Below are positions 1 to 7,054 of a DNA stretch of 18,417 nt, one piece after another (within the stretch, counting starts at the first letter, position 1; the number at the start of each line of letters is the position of its first letter). This DNA comes from Nitrospirales bacterium (lineage in GTDB: Bacteria; Nitrospirota; Nitrospiria; Nitrospirales; UBA8639): assembly GCA_029261305.1 (NCBI GenBank), contig JAJDBO010000277.1, forward strand, positions 1 to 18,417, in the 5' to 3' direction. Position numbers and translations under genes: made by a program. The notes below the pieces were generated by a model. It did not search any database. It was not told the DNA's origin and worked only from the letters and a program-made list of their open reading frames with translations.

Positions 1-171
1 CCACATATAGCGCAAGTACGCTTCGTCGGAGACGTTGACATAATATCCTTCGGCATCCTGCTTAAAGTCTAATACCGGCAATTGGTAATCCGGATGTTGA
101 GGCTCGGCCATGGCCAGCGTTGCCGTGAGACATCCGCCTACAATCCAGCCTAAGTGTGTAGCCCAATTCAT
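1..171 (-). CDS. Exported protein of unknown function, N-terminal part (runs off the window)
   Basis: The 57 visible codons begin MNWATHLGWIVGGC and continue to a plausible signal peptidase I site after residue 22 (AMA|E). A cysteine at residue 14 preceded by IVGG resembles a lipobox, but the first residues carry no lysine or arginine, so lipoprotein status is doubtful. The start is well supported: AGGAGG (177-182 on the complement) sits five bases upstream of the ATG. The mature part (HPDYQLPVLDF, then EGYYVNVSDEAYLRYMW) is acidic and aromatic and I do not recognise a family. It lies 26 bases downstream of the HesB-like gene on the same strand, so the two are probably co-transcribed. Coding status is likely from the ribosome binding site and signal peptide; function is unknown. 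Confidence 0.6.
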   Translation of the reverse strand, partial: MNWATHLGWIVGGCLTATLAMAEPQHPDYQLPVLDFKQDAEGYYVNVSDEAYLRYMW

Positions 172-197
172 TTGTGCCTCCTTTGCATGATCCTCAA

Positions 198-539
198 TCA
201 ATTCCAGTTTAATACATCAATTTTGTGATCCTCTTCTTGCTCAGGGTGACTAAACTTAAACCCGTTGGGCTCTTGATAATCCAGAGTAACCCCTTGAAGG
301 CGCGGAACGCTCTGCCCTTCAACCGCCACCGTCAATCCTTCCACCTCCTGCACCTCATCATCGGGGTGAACCTTATCTTCAAGAGTAATGTTGAACGACA
401 ATCGAGCCTCATCGAGATCCCGCACCTTCAATCGAACAATGGGGTCTTCCGGGTGTTCGAGGATCAACACCTTGAGTTTTTTCAGAGCAGGTTCCGTAAG
501 AAACACCATACCAATCTGTCCTTTCATCGAATGTTCCAC
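198..539 (-). CDS. HesB/IscA-fold (A-type carrier-like) protein lacking all cysteines
   Basis: The 113-residue product follows the HesB/IscA pattern: an N-terminal LTEPALKKLKVLI helix, a central beta region, then VPRLQGVTLDYQE and GFKFSHPE, which match the SLPYLDG..IDY and GFKFNNPN blocks of A-type iron-sulphur carriers. True carriers bind iron or a cluster through three cysteines, one mid-protein and a C-terminal CGC pair. Here the protein has no cysteine and ends in KIDVLNWN, so cluster binding by the known ligands is impossible. The longest frame starts at GTG (537-539) behind a GGGGAA stretch. An ATG at codon 11 (507-509), preceded by AAAGGA, gives MVFLTEPAL, closer to where family members begin, so the true start may be there. 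The family assignment is from recognised motifs; a structural or regulatory role is inference. Confidence 0.75.
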   Translation of the reverse strand: MEHSMKGQIGMVFLTEPALKKLKVLILEHPEDPIVRLKVRDLDEARLSFNITLEDKVHPDDEVQEVEGLTVAVEGQSVPRLQGVTLDYQEPNGFKFSHPEQEEDHKIDVLNWN

Positions 540-633
540 ATTGAATTCCCCAGATACGTATTCTCAATCATCCTAGAAAAAGCTGTTGAACGCAATGAGC
601 AACCTGCATTCATGTGGCCTCCAACAGACCGTC

Positions 634-646
634 CCCTAGACTAGGG
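634..646. repeat. 13-bp palindrome between the Fic and HesB-like genes
   Basis: CCCTAG and CTAGGG flank a single central A, a perfect dyad. It lies about 20 bases past the fic stop and about 95 bases before the HesB-like start, both on the minus strand. There is no T-run after it in the minus direction, so it is not a convincing intrinsic terminator and could be a protein-binding dyad. Nothing else was recognised in 540-664. Confidence 0.35.
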
Positions 647-664
647 TGGCCGGGGAGGGAATCG

Positions 665-1777
665 CTAGGCATGCCGGCCAAAAGGCAGGTGATAGCGGGT
701 ATATTTCCGGTCGCCTGTTTTTATCAACCCGCCCTTTTCGACAAGATCCTGTAAGTCTCTCGTCGCCGTTGCACGAGAGGTATCAGCGATTTTGATATAG
801 TTTTCTGCACTTAATCCACCCTTGAAACCTTCTAGCCCTTCCTTGAACATGCGGGCTAGAGTTTTTTCCTGCCGTTCGTTCAGACTGCCACGCAGGTGAT
901 CGTAGAGTTTTGTCTTTTCAATAAGAAAATCGATTGATTGTTGAGTATAGCCCTGGGCTCCCAAAATTGTCTTGGCAAAATAGACCAGCCAATCTGTAGT
1001 GGCGAGATCTTTATTATTTTCTTCCAGCGCTTGGTAGTATGCTTTCCTCTGTGCATTGATCATCTGCGAAAGCGCAATCAGCGTCGGTTGCCCTAAGCAT
1101 TGAGACAACGCTTTTTCCGCAATCGCCCGCCCAATTCGCCCATTCCCATCTTCAAAGGGATGGATAGACACAAAGTACAAATGCGCTATGCCAGCACGTG
1201 CTAACGACGAAAGTGCCTGCTTGGCATTTGGGGCAGTCGCATTAAACCATTTAATAAATCCATTCATTTCCCCTTTCACCTTTTTGGAAGGTGGCGCTTC
1301 AAAATGGACGGTTGGGTCTTGGATTGCACCGGACACCACCTGCATTGGTTCTTTATGCGTTCGGTACCCACCCCGGACTGCTAAATCACGACGGCCACTG
1401 GTCAGCATGTCATGCCAGGCAAACAATTGTTCATGAGATAACCGAGCTTCGTAATTCTGATAGACATCGACCATCATGTCCGAGATGCCCTGTTCTGCTG
1501 GTGCGACTTTTCGTTTAGGAGTAGAAAGCCCAAAGTGACGGCGAATGGAGGATTGGAGGGAGTCACGGTTTAGAAACTCCCCTTCGATCTCAGAGGTTTT
1601 CAGCGCTTCATCGCTGATAAGATTGATGGTGAACTGCGTTTTGTCCTTTGCATCAAAATGCTTTAAAGCACCCTGTAACATCCCGGACTGATGCAACAGT
1701 TGTTTTTCGTATTCGGCCAGAGCCGTAGGATCGTAGGTGAATTCCGGCCATTTTGGTTTTTGCCAATTCCAAGTCAT
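665..1777 (-). CDS. Fic family protein (DUF4172 N-terminus, Fic domain, C-terminal winged helix)
   Basis: The 370-residue protein is a complete Fic enzyme of the class that carries its inhibitory helix at the N-terminus. Residues 1-85 match the DUF4172-type region and contain the inhibitory motif (S/T)xxxE(G/N) as T61-SEI-E65-G66. The catalytic Fic motif HPFEDGNGRIGR is intact at 206-217, with His206 as the expected catalytic base. Residues about 320-365 form a winged helix (AENYIKIADTSRATATRDL, then a wing RKYTRYHLP). Family members transfer AMP or a related group from a nucleotide to a hydroxyl on a target protein; the inhibitory glutamate keeps them off until relieved. No separate antitoxin gene sits beside it, as expected for a self-inhibited type. 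The ATG lies inside a perfect inverted repeat (1776-1806) with a related one behind it, suggesting autoregulation through the winged helix. The target is unknown. Confidence 0.93.
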   Translation of the reverse strand: MTWNWQKPKWPEFTYDPTALAEYEKQLLHQSGMLQGALKHFDAKDKTQFTINLISDEALKTSEIEGEFLNRDSLQSSIRRHFGLSTPKRKVAPAEQGISDMMVDVYQNYEARLSHEQLFAWHDMLTSGRRDLAVRGGYRTHKEPMQVVSGAIQDPTVHFEAPPSKKVKGEMNGFIKWFNATAPNAKQALSSLARAGIAHLYFVSIHPFEDGNGRIGRAIAEKALSQCLGQPTLIALSQMINAQRKAYYQALEENNKDLATTDWLVYFAKTILGAQGYTQQSIDFLIEKTKLYDHLRGSLNERQEKTLARMFKEGLEGFKGGLSAENYIKIADTSRATATRDLQDLVEKGGLIKTGDRKYTRYHLPFGRHA

Positions 1778-1806
1778 GAGTTATAGCCCCAATTTCTATA
1801 ACTCAT
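1776..1806. promoter_or_regulatory. Operator-like perfect inverted repeat overlapping the fic start codon
   Basis: ATGAGTTATAG (1776-1786), nine bases, then CTATAACTCAT (1796-1806): an 11-bp perfect inverted repeat. Its inner edge overlaps the fic ATG (complement of 1775-1777). A bound protein would block translation initiation or promoter clearance. The natural candidate ligand is the winged helix of Fic itself, which is inference. Confidence 0.6.
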
Positions 1807-1820
1807 AATATAGCGTAATT

Positions 1821-1851
1821 TTGAGCTATAGAAAAGGGGTGTATAACTCAA
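1821..1851. promoter_or_regulatory. Second operator-like inverted repeat upstream of fic
   Basis: TTGAGCTATAG (1821-1831), nine bases, then GTATAACTCAA (1841-1851). It has the same 11-9-11 architecture as the 1776-1806 repeat, with two mismatches between its arms. Its spacer (AAAAGGGGT) resembles the other spacer read on the opposite strand (AAATTGGGG), so the two sites are mirror copies about 45 bp apart centre to centre. Between them, on the minus strand, lies a TATATT that could serve as the -10 of fic. Confidence 0.55.
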
Positions 1852-1895
1852 AACGTTTTGATGTGGGATGGGATAGGGGAATTCTATTTATTAAA

Positions 1896-2122
1896 TGCCG
1901 GGGTTCGTCCCGGCACGACGAGGTCCTTGAGGTCCTTTTGTTTCGGCAAAAGGGACCAAAACCATTTTCGCCCGTGCGCGGCCCTCCAGAGAATGGTGAA
2001 TAAAGCCCTTCACCATCCTCTTCCGGGTGCCTCCGCCTCCGCACCGAATCAGGATGGCTCGGGAACTCGCTGCGCTCAAACAGCCCTCGCCGAGAAGTCG
2101 ATTCGGTACGGCGGCTCCGCCG
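1896..2122. repeat. GC-rich cluster of palindromes, probable structured intergenic element
   Basis: This stretch holds at least five separate dyads: TGCCGGG/CCCGGCA (1896-1902 and 1909-1915, loop 6); GGTCCTTTTG/CAAAAGGGACC (1931-1940 and 1947-1957, one bulge, loop 6); ATGGTGAA/TTCACCAT (1993-2000 and 2009-2016, loop 8); ACCGAATC/GATTCGGT (2043-2050 and 2100-2107); and CGGCGG/CCGCCG (2109-2114 and 2117-2122). It is visibly richer in GC than the flanking AT-rich DNA. Open frames exist on both strands, as expected from palindromic GC-rich DNA, but none has a ribosome binding site or a recognisable domain. I read it as a non-coding repeat-type element. Copy number in the genome cannot be judged here. 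Confidence 0.5.
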
Positions 2123-2183
2123 CGCCCAAGGCGAGATAAAGATACAAAACTGCTTAAGGATTCACCTTATTTAAGAAAAGATT

Positions 2184-2211
2184 TTGATTAAAAGAAACAA
2201 GGTCTTATAAT
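2184..2211 (+). promoter_or_regulatory. Sigma70-type promoter for the HEPN-like/TIR operon
   Basis: TTGATT (2184-2189), a 16-base spacer and a perfect TATAAT (2206-2211) sit 70 bases before the ATG of the HEPN-like gene. Predicted transcription start is near 2218. The heptamer AATCTTT occurs at 2209-2215 and 2219-2225 (10-bp period), with its inverse AAAGATT at 2177-2183, so the promoter may carry an operator. The rest of 2123-2281 is AT-rich and shows nothing else. Confidence 0.6.
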
Positions 2212-2281
2212 CTTTAAAAATCTTTCTGCTAAAAAATATTGGGGTTTAGATCTTGTTGGACCACCGCAAAAGACGTCGAGC

Positions 2282-3073
2282 ATGGACCAAGAATTCCAAA
2301 AGAGAAAATTCACCGAGTTAAGATTCGAGTACTATGTGTCTGGCCGAACACTCTGGTTCCATGACACAATGAGCATCGCTGCCATGTTACTAGGTTACGC
2401 TGTTGAATTAAGTCTAAAGTATGCACTAATTGCTTCGGGGGTTACTCAAAAGAGATTGCTTCACAGCCACAAACCCGTTGATCTGTATCAGAAGTGCGTA
2501 GAGGTTGGTGCCATACCCAAGGTTCAAGGATCCAAAGATCTTCTTCAATACGTTTCTGATATGTTTAATCAGCGTTACCCATCTCAAGTCATCGAAACAT
2601 CAACTGAGGCTAATAACCGGGGGCACGCAATTGGCCAGAGTCTGGGTCTGATCCTTGCTTACGATGACCTAGTTATTCAGATTGATGATTCGCTCAGAGA
2701 CCGTAGCTCAGATGACAGTGTTTCGATAGGTCTTTTGCCGGCGCACTTCGTTAACAGAGACCAAGGTAGAGCATTCTTTCATTGCAATGTGGCGGCATTG
2801 AAAAACACCTCTATCTATCACGGCCTACTTATGAAGGATTATGAGGGTGCAGAAGAGCGAATGAAAAAGCAGGGGTTAACCGAAGAGACAATTGCCTACA
2901 ACCTCCGTAATCATCGGCAGCGACTTGAGACCTGGGAGGGAGCACCTGATTCAATTTGGCATTACCAAAAGCTTAGTACCGCAATTGGCCCTGACTTTGA
3001 TTCTCTTAAGACCCAAGACTATGCTAAGAGCTTCAAGTATCCAGGACGTGTTATTAAGTCGGCTGCGACATAA
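2282..3073 (+). CDS. HEPN-like protein of unknown function, upstream partner of the TIR gene
   Basis: The 263-residue protein is not one I recognise by name. Its N-terminal 110 residues have the feel of a HEPN four-helix bundle: helices with YYVSGRTLWF (17-26) and GYAVELSLKYAL (38-49), then HSHKPVDLY (61-69), reminiscent of the H..L segment, and FNQRYPSQ (95-102), like the N.RYP signature near the end of many HEPN proteins. A clear catalytic R-x4-6-H at the usual place is not evident; R58-LLHS-H63 fits the spacing but lies too early. The C-terminal half (about 140-263) is charged and unassigned. The ATG follows a weak ribosome binding region. The stop is 66 bases before the TIR gene on the same strand, suggesting a two-gene operon. 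HEPN proteins are often ribonucleases or sensors in phage defence; that role here is inference. Confidence 0.75.
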   Translation: MDQEFQKRKFTELRFEYYVSGRTLWFHDTMSIAAMLLGYAVELSLKYALIASGVTQKRLLHSHKPVDLYQKCVEVGAIPKVQGSKDLLQYVSDMFNQRYPSQVIETSTEANNRGHAIGQSLGLILAYDDLVIQIDDSLRDRSSDDSVSIGLLPAHFVNRDQGRAFFHCNVAALKNTSIYHGLLMKDYEGAEERMKKQGLTEETIAYNLRNHRQRLETWEGAPDSIWHYQKLSTAIGPDFDSLKTQDYAKSFKYPGRVIKSAAT

Positions 3074-3139
3074 TTTCTTGCTCAATGCGGGACCGCGAGT
3101 CAACCGTAAACATAGGGTAATTTCACCTTAGCTTAATTT

Positions 3140-3838
3140 ATGAGTATTCATTTCCGGCAAAACGATGTTGCAAGGATCCAACGGGACCTAGCAAATATAC
3201 GAAACCAGGATGCTGCGGAATCGAGGAAGGATGCTGCGAAGACAAGAGAGCTTGTTCAAGCTTCGCGATCACTCAATAGCACGCGCAATGAAAGCTCGGC
3301 AAATAGTTACCAACAACAGATAGTCCGGGCCACCGAGGAACTTTCTCGAATTCAGGGAAAGCGTGCTGACTTGGCGAAGAAGGCCGCTGATAAACTAGAG
3401 CAACTTCACAGGGCGGGACGCTCTCTCGAACAGGAACAGGAACGCGAGCGGAATAAGCTTGTTGAAGCTGAGAAAAAGCGCGAAAGAGAGCAACTAAATC
3501 ATCAACGTAGAATCTCGCAGGAGCTAGTACGCCAAAGGACATTTTCAAGGATATCGGACTTTTCTGTTGGAAGCCTTTCCCAGAGGAAAAGCCATGATGC
3601 GTTTATTTCACATGCGAGCGAAGACAAGGAGGAATTTGTTCGGCCACTCGCTGAGGCCCTTCATGAGGCAGGGTTCTCAGTTTGGTATGATGTCTTCTCA
3701 CTCAAAATCGGTGACAGCTTGCGAAGATCGATAGATAGAGGCCTGGCAGACTCAAGGTACGGAATCGTAGTGTTATCCAGCGCTTTCTTCGAAAAGAACT
3801 GGCCCCAGTATGAGCTTGATGGGTTGATCGCGAAATAA
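3140..3838 (+). CDS. Coiled-coil/TIR domain protein, truncated by an in-frame TAA
   Basis: The product has 232 residues before the TAA at 3836-3838. Residues about 5-135 are highly charged, rich in Glu, Arg, Lys and Gln, and predict a long coiled coil. Residues 152-232 start a bacterial TIR domain: HDAFISHASEDKE (beta A and box 1), GFSVWYDVFSLKIGDSL (BB-loop region), IVVLSSAFF, then WPQYELDGLIAK. Glu225 in WPQYE aligns with the catalytic glutamate of NAD-cleaving TIR enzymes such as SARM1. The domain is cut short: the reading frame continues past the stop with the missing C-terminal strands and helices (3839-4000). Bacterial TIR proteins commonly consume NAD+ or make cADPR-type signals in abortive phage defence. 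No Shine-Dalgarno is visible at the ATG, so translation may be coupled to the HEPN-like gene. It may be a pseudogene, a split protein or a base-call error. Confidence 0.8.
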   Translation: MSIHFRQNDVARIQRDLANIRNQDAAESRKDAAKTRELVQASRSLNSTRNESSANSYQQQIVRATEELSRIQGKRADLAKKAADKLEQLHRAGRSLEQEQERERNKLVEAEKKREREQLNHQRRISQELVRQRTFSRISDFSVGSLSQRKSHDAFISHASEDKEEFVRPLAEALHEAGFSVWYDVFSLKIGDSLRRSIDRGLADSRYGIVVLSSAFFEKNWPQYELDGLIAK

Positions 3839-4000
3839 ATGGAGGGAGGAAAGGTCGTACTTCCAATTTGGCACAAAGTAACAAAAGACGAAGTGATGCG
3901 TTACAGCCCTTCTCTTGCTGATAAGGTTGCCCTCAATTCGTCGCTATCTAGTATCGCGGAAATTGTTGAACAACTTAGCGAGGTCATGGGAGAGAAATGA
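3839..4000 (+). CDS. C-terminal TIR fragment directly after the TAA, in the same frame
   Basis: The frame resumes at ATG 3839-3841, touching the TAA, and runs 53 codons to TGA at 3998-4000. It begins MEGGKVVLPIWHKVTKDEV and ends with a helix IAEIVEQLSEVMGEK. This is what normally follows ELDGL in TIR_2-type proteins: the beta D strand KVVLPIWH, then the alpha D to alpha E region. Joined through a single sense codon at 3836, the two parts give a 286-residue full-length protein. Because the ATG abuts the stop, a ribosome could reinitiate and make the fragment separately; there is no Shine-Dalgarno immediately upstream. Whether it is expressed is unknown. Conservation of the fragment suggests the interruption is recent or tolerated. 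Confidence 0.6.
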   Translation: MEGGKVVLPIWHKVTKDEVMRYSPSLADKVALNSSLSSIAEIVEQLSEVMGEK

Positions 4001-4060
4001 AAGGTAATTTTACATTCATTTTGTGAACAAATGGAAATTGAATGAAAACGGTACCTTTTT
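4000..4060 (+). terminator. Hairpin terminator after the TIR gene (possibly bidirectional)
   Basis: AAAGGTA (4000-4006) pairs with TACCTTT (4052-4058), TTTT (4008-4011) with AAAA (4045-4048), and CATTCA (4013-4018) with TGAATG (4039-4044), giving about 17 pairs with small internal loops. A T-run continues to 4060. It starts at the TIR stop codon and lies 21 bases from the end of ftsH on the other strand, so it may end both converging transcripts. Confidence 0.5.
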
Positions 4061-4081
4061 CACCCTGAAATAAGAAAATCT

Positions 4082-5914
4082 TTACGCTGTATGCAATCCC
4101 GCCTTTTCCTTTCCGCCTTCCAGTAATTCGCGGAGGTCGTCGCCGGTCATGACTTCTTCTTCCATGAGTTTTTTGGCGGCTTCCAAAAGAACTGGTTTTA
4201 GGTCGGTGAGGAGTTCTCTGACCTTTGCGGTTTGAGCGTCGATGAAGCTACGGACTTCTTGGTCGATTTCACGGGCGGTTTCTTCGGAGTATTGGGTTCC
4301 ATAGCTGGGCTCTTTGGTTTGGAGAAAGGACGGCTGTCGTTCATTATCTAACGCGACGGTTCCTAACACATCACTCATCCCATAATCCTTGACCATGCGC
4401 TGTGCAATGTTGGTGGCTTTTTGCAAATCATCTGCCGCTCCGGTTGAGGCTTCGCCAAACACTAATTGTTCTGCGATTCGGCCACCTAATAGCACGGCTA
4501 TTTTGCTTTGCAACTCACTACGGGTGAGTAGATATCGATCTTGGGTTGGCAATTGCAGGGTATAGCCTAACGCGGCAATGCCGCGAGGAATGATGGAAAT
4601 TTTTTGCACAGGATCAGCCCCAGGAATCGATAACGCCACTAATGCATGGCCGACTTCATGATGCGCCACACGTTTTCGTTCTTCTAGGCTTAATACACGA
4701 CTCTTTTTTTCGAGCCCAGCGACCACACGTTCGACAGCTTCCTCCAAATCTTTTTGTTCCACGGTTTCCCGACTGCGTCGTACCGCTAACAAGGCCCCTT
4801 CGTTTATGATGTTGGCCAATTCAGCTCCCGCCATCCCGGGAGTCATCGCGGCGATCTTTTCCAAGCTGACGTCATTGGCCATCTGAATATTTTTGGCGTG
4901 TATGTGCAGGATGGCTTCCCGGCCAGGGCGGTCTGGGCGATCGACCAAGACTTGTCGATCAAAACGACCGGCTCGCAGAAGCGCGGCATCTAAAATTTCT
5001 GGGCGGTTGGTAGCCGCCAGGATAATGACGCCCACTGTGGGATCAAACCCATCCATTTCGACCAACAATTGGTTCAGCGTTTGTTCTCGTTCTTCGTGCG
5101 CCATGGGGCCAGCGCCACGGGCTTTTCCTAGGGCATCCAATTCATCAATGAAAATAATGCAGGGCGCTTTTACCTTAGCTTGTTCAAATAGATCTCGGAC
5201 GCGAGCGGCACCAACCCCCACGAACATTTCGACAAATTCTGATCCGCTGATTGAGAAAAATGGGACACCTGCTTCTCCAGCGATGGCTCTCGCCAACAAG
5301 GTTTTTCCTGTCCCTGGCGGTCCGATTAACAAGACGCCTTTGGGAATGCGTCCACCGATGCGGGTAAATTTTTCTGGTGTTTTTAAAAACTCAATGACCT
5401 CGACCAATTCGTCCTTGGCTTCATCAACCCCGGCCACGTCGCCCATCTTCACTTTGATTTCTTGTTCCATGTAGATCTTAGCTTTGGATTGACCAATCCG
5501 CATGAACCCGCCACCCGCGCCTTGCCCCATTTTGCGGAGGAGGAAAAACCACACACCTGCAAAGATCAGTATGGGAATCACCCAGGAGGCGACATCTCGC
5601 CAGAGTGTGCTGACGATCACGCCAGCATATTCGACGTTCTTTTCTTCGAGGATACGAACGAGGTCCGGATCATCAACACGAATAGTCTTGAACCATTGCG
5701 GATCGCCATCCACCCGGTCGGGCTTGAGTTTGCCATTGATAAAGGTTTCGGTGATGGCCACTTCATCGACTTGGTCATCAATGAGCCATTGTTTGAATTG
5801 GCTATAAGGCACTTCGTCCATATGCTGCGTCGCAACGTACAACTCCTGGACCATGATCAGGATCCAAAACGCGATGATGAAATACCAAATTGAGAGGCGG
5901 GCTTTTTTGTCCAT
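4082..5914 (-). CDS. ftsH: ATP-dependent zinc metalloprotease FtsH
   Basis: This is a complete 610-residue FtsH, of usual bacterial length. Two membrane segments (about 8-27 and 108-126) flank a short periplasmic domain. The AAA domain has Walker A GPPGTGKT (198-205), Walker [10 protein letters not shown] (253-261), the pore-loop MFVGVG (230-235) and the second region of homology [20 protein letters not shown] (301-320). The protease has HEVGH (419-423, more often HEAGH), with Asp496 in TGAADDL as the third zinc ligand. The enzyme forms membrane hexamers that pull damaged membrane proteins, and some regulators, into the protease chamber. Its ATG has no strong Shine-Dalgarno. It is the last gene of a minus-strand series with Usp and ion transport genes, 172 bases after the Usp at 6087; nothing else was recognised in that gap. 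Bacteria of this type often have more than one ftsH, so it may not be the housekeeping copy. Confidence 0.97.
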   Translation of the reverse strand: MDKKARLSIWYFIIAFWILIMVQELYVATQHMDEVPYSQFKQWLIDDQVDEVAITETFINGKLKPDRVDGDPQWFKTIRVDDPDLVRILEEKNVEYAGVIVSTLWRDVASWVIPILIFAGVWFFLLRKMGQGAGGGFMRIGQSKAKIYMEQEIKVKMGDVAGVDEAKDELVEVIEFLKTPEKFTRIGGRIPKGVLLIGPPGTGKTLLARAIAGEAGVPFFSISGSEFVEMFVGVGAARVRDLFEQAKVKAPCIIFIDELDALGKARGAGPMAHEEREQTLNQLLVEMDGFDPTVGVIILAATNRPEILDAALLRAGRFDRQVLVDRPDRPGREAILHIHAKNIQMANDVSLEKIAAMTPGMAGAELANIINEGALLAVRRSRETVEQKDLEEAVERVVAGLEKKSRVLSLEERKRVAHHEVGHALVALSIPGADPVQKISIIPRGIAALGYTLQLPTQDRYLLTRSELQSKIAVLLGGRIAEQLVFGEASTGAADDLQKATNIAQRMVKDYGMSDVLGTVALDNERQPSFLQTKEPSYGTQYSEETAREIDQEVRSFIDAQTAKVRELLTDLKPVLLEAAKKLMEEEVMTGDDLRELLEGGKEKAGLHTA

Positions 5915-6086
5915 AGTGGTATTTTCAAGCTTCAGAAGGAATTACACAACCCCTTCTTTTGTTCCTTCTCAGAAATTAGCCTCTCACCTGAGTGGGACGG
6001 GAATTCTGAAACGTTCGCTTTTTGGCCACTGTAAAGATTTCTGTGGTGATGAGGATAGTGGAGGCTAAGAAAAGGAGCGTGCCCTA

Positions 6087-6986
6087 TTAAGAAACTTTCA
6101 CGGTTAGGACAGGGATGGTGGCATGTCGTACCGTATACGCCGCCACACTGCCAAACACCATCTGGGTAAGCTCCCGACGGTTGTTCGTGCCCATGACAAT
6201 TATATCAGAGGAACATTCTTTGGCTTGTGCGAGGATCACCTTTCCGGGCAAACCAACCTTAATGACGAAATCGGCTTGCCTATGATGTCGGTGAAGCGTG
6301 AGTATTCGACTTCGAAGCCGCCTGCGAAGCTGAACCTGCCGAGTTTTCTCCTCAGGGGACGAAACTGGTGAGACCCTTGCCGAAGATGCCCGTTCATCTA
6401 CGTGCAGAAGGTGGATCTGGGCTCCAAACTGCTCTGAAAGTTTCTCGGCATACGGCAAGGCCTTATCACTGCACGTGGAAAAGTCAATCGGGACGAGCAC
6501 GTGGTTCAACGAGATCTGATCGACATTTTTCTGACTCCGGGTGGTTTTGATCCCACGCACCGTCAGCACGGGACAGGGAGCAGTTCGCACGACCGCTTCG
6601 GCTGTGCTGCCCAGTTCGAAACGATCCCAACCAGTCCGACCATGAGTGCCCATGACAACAAGCGAGGCATTCACTTCCTGAGCGATTTCTATGATGGCGT
6701 CCAACGGAACACCAAACACTAAGGTTGGCCTGACCGTAAGACTGGTCTCCGCGGCAATCCGCGCCAGACGCCCTAATTCAAGCATGGCCGTGGTATGACG
6801 CCCATGAAGAGAAGTGTTCTGTCTCGTCCATGGTACGGCTTTCACCACCGTAAGAATAACGAGCCGGGCCTTTAAGACGGTGGCAAATTTGATCGCGTAG
6901 GAAAATGCTCGTTGTGCTGAAATAGAAAAGTCAGTGGCGAGAAGAATACAACTCTCCTTTGCCGGTTTTTCGCGATGTGAACTCAT
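6087..6986 (-). CDS. Universal stress protein with tandem Usp domains (second domain degenerate)
   Basis: From the ATG at 6984-6986 the product has 299 residues in two Usp domains. The first opens with CILLATDFSISAQRAF and ends with the ATP-binding motif G-2x-G-9x-GS (GTHGRTGWDRFELGS). The second opens with HVLVPIDFSTCSDKAL and ends with GTNNRRELTQMVFGS, where the second glycine is Asn, so nucleotide binding there may be lost. Usp proteins bind ATP or act as stress-responsive chaperone-like or signalling proteins in the cytoplasm. The ATG is chosen because GGGAG lies seven bases upstream; a TTG at 7017-7019 would extend the protein by 11 residues but lacks such a site. The gene follows the Kef-type antiporter by 68 bases on the same strand, suggesting co-transcription. 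Confidence 0.92.
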   Translation of the reverse strand: MSSHREKPAKESCILLATDFSISAQRAFSYAIKFATVLKARLVILTVVKAVPWTRQNTSLHGRHTTAMLELGRLARIAAETSLTVRPTLVFGVPLDAIIEIAQEVNASLVVMGTHGRTGWDRFELGSTAEAVVRTAPCPVLTVRGIKTTRSQKNVDQISLNHVLVPIDFSTCSDKALPYAEKLSEQFGAQIHLLHVDERASSARVSPVSSPEEKTRQVQLRRRLRSRILTLHRHHRQADFVIKVGLPGKVILAQAKECSSDIIVMGTNNRRELTQMVFGSVAAYTVRHATIPVLTVKVS

Positions 6987-7054
6987 GTGCTTGCTCCCAT
7001 TTGCTTTTCCTTTTTCCAAGTTTTACGCGGCACTCGCAGGAAGAAAATATGGGG

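Noticed and set aside
1821..2139. Open frames of 60-93 codons on both strands across the palindrome cluster
   Set aside because: They overlap one another in several frames, have no ribosome binding site or domain, and follow from GC-rich palindromic DNA.
2161..3140. Short similarity between DNA before the HEPN-like gene (TTCACCTTATTTAAG) and before the TIR gene (TTCACCTTAGCTTAA)
   Set aside because: Only nine identical bases in AT-rich DNA; not enough to claim a shared regulatory repeat.
4893..5474. 193-codon open frame antisense to ftsH
   Set aside because: It lies wholly inside the strongly conserved ftsH AAA region; its Ser/Arg/Thr/Pro-rich product is a typical reverse-strand shadow.
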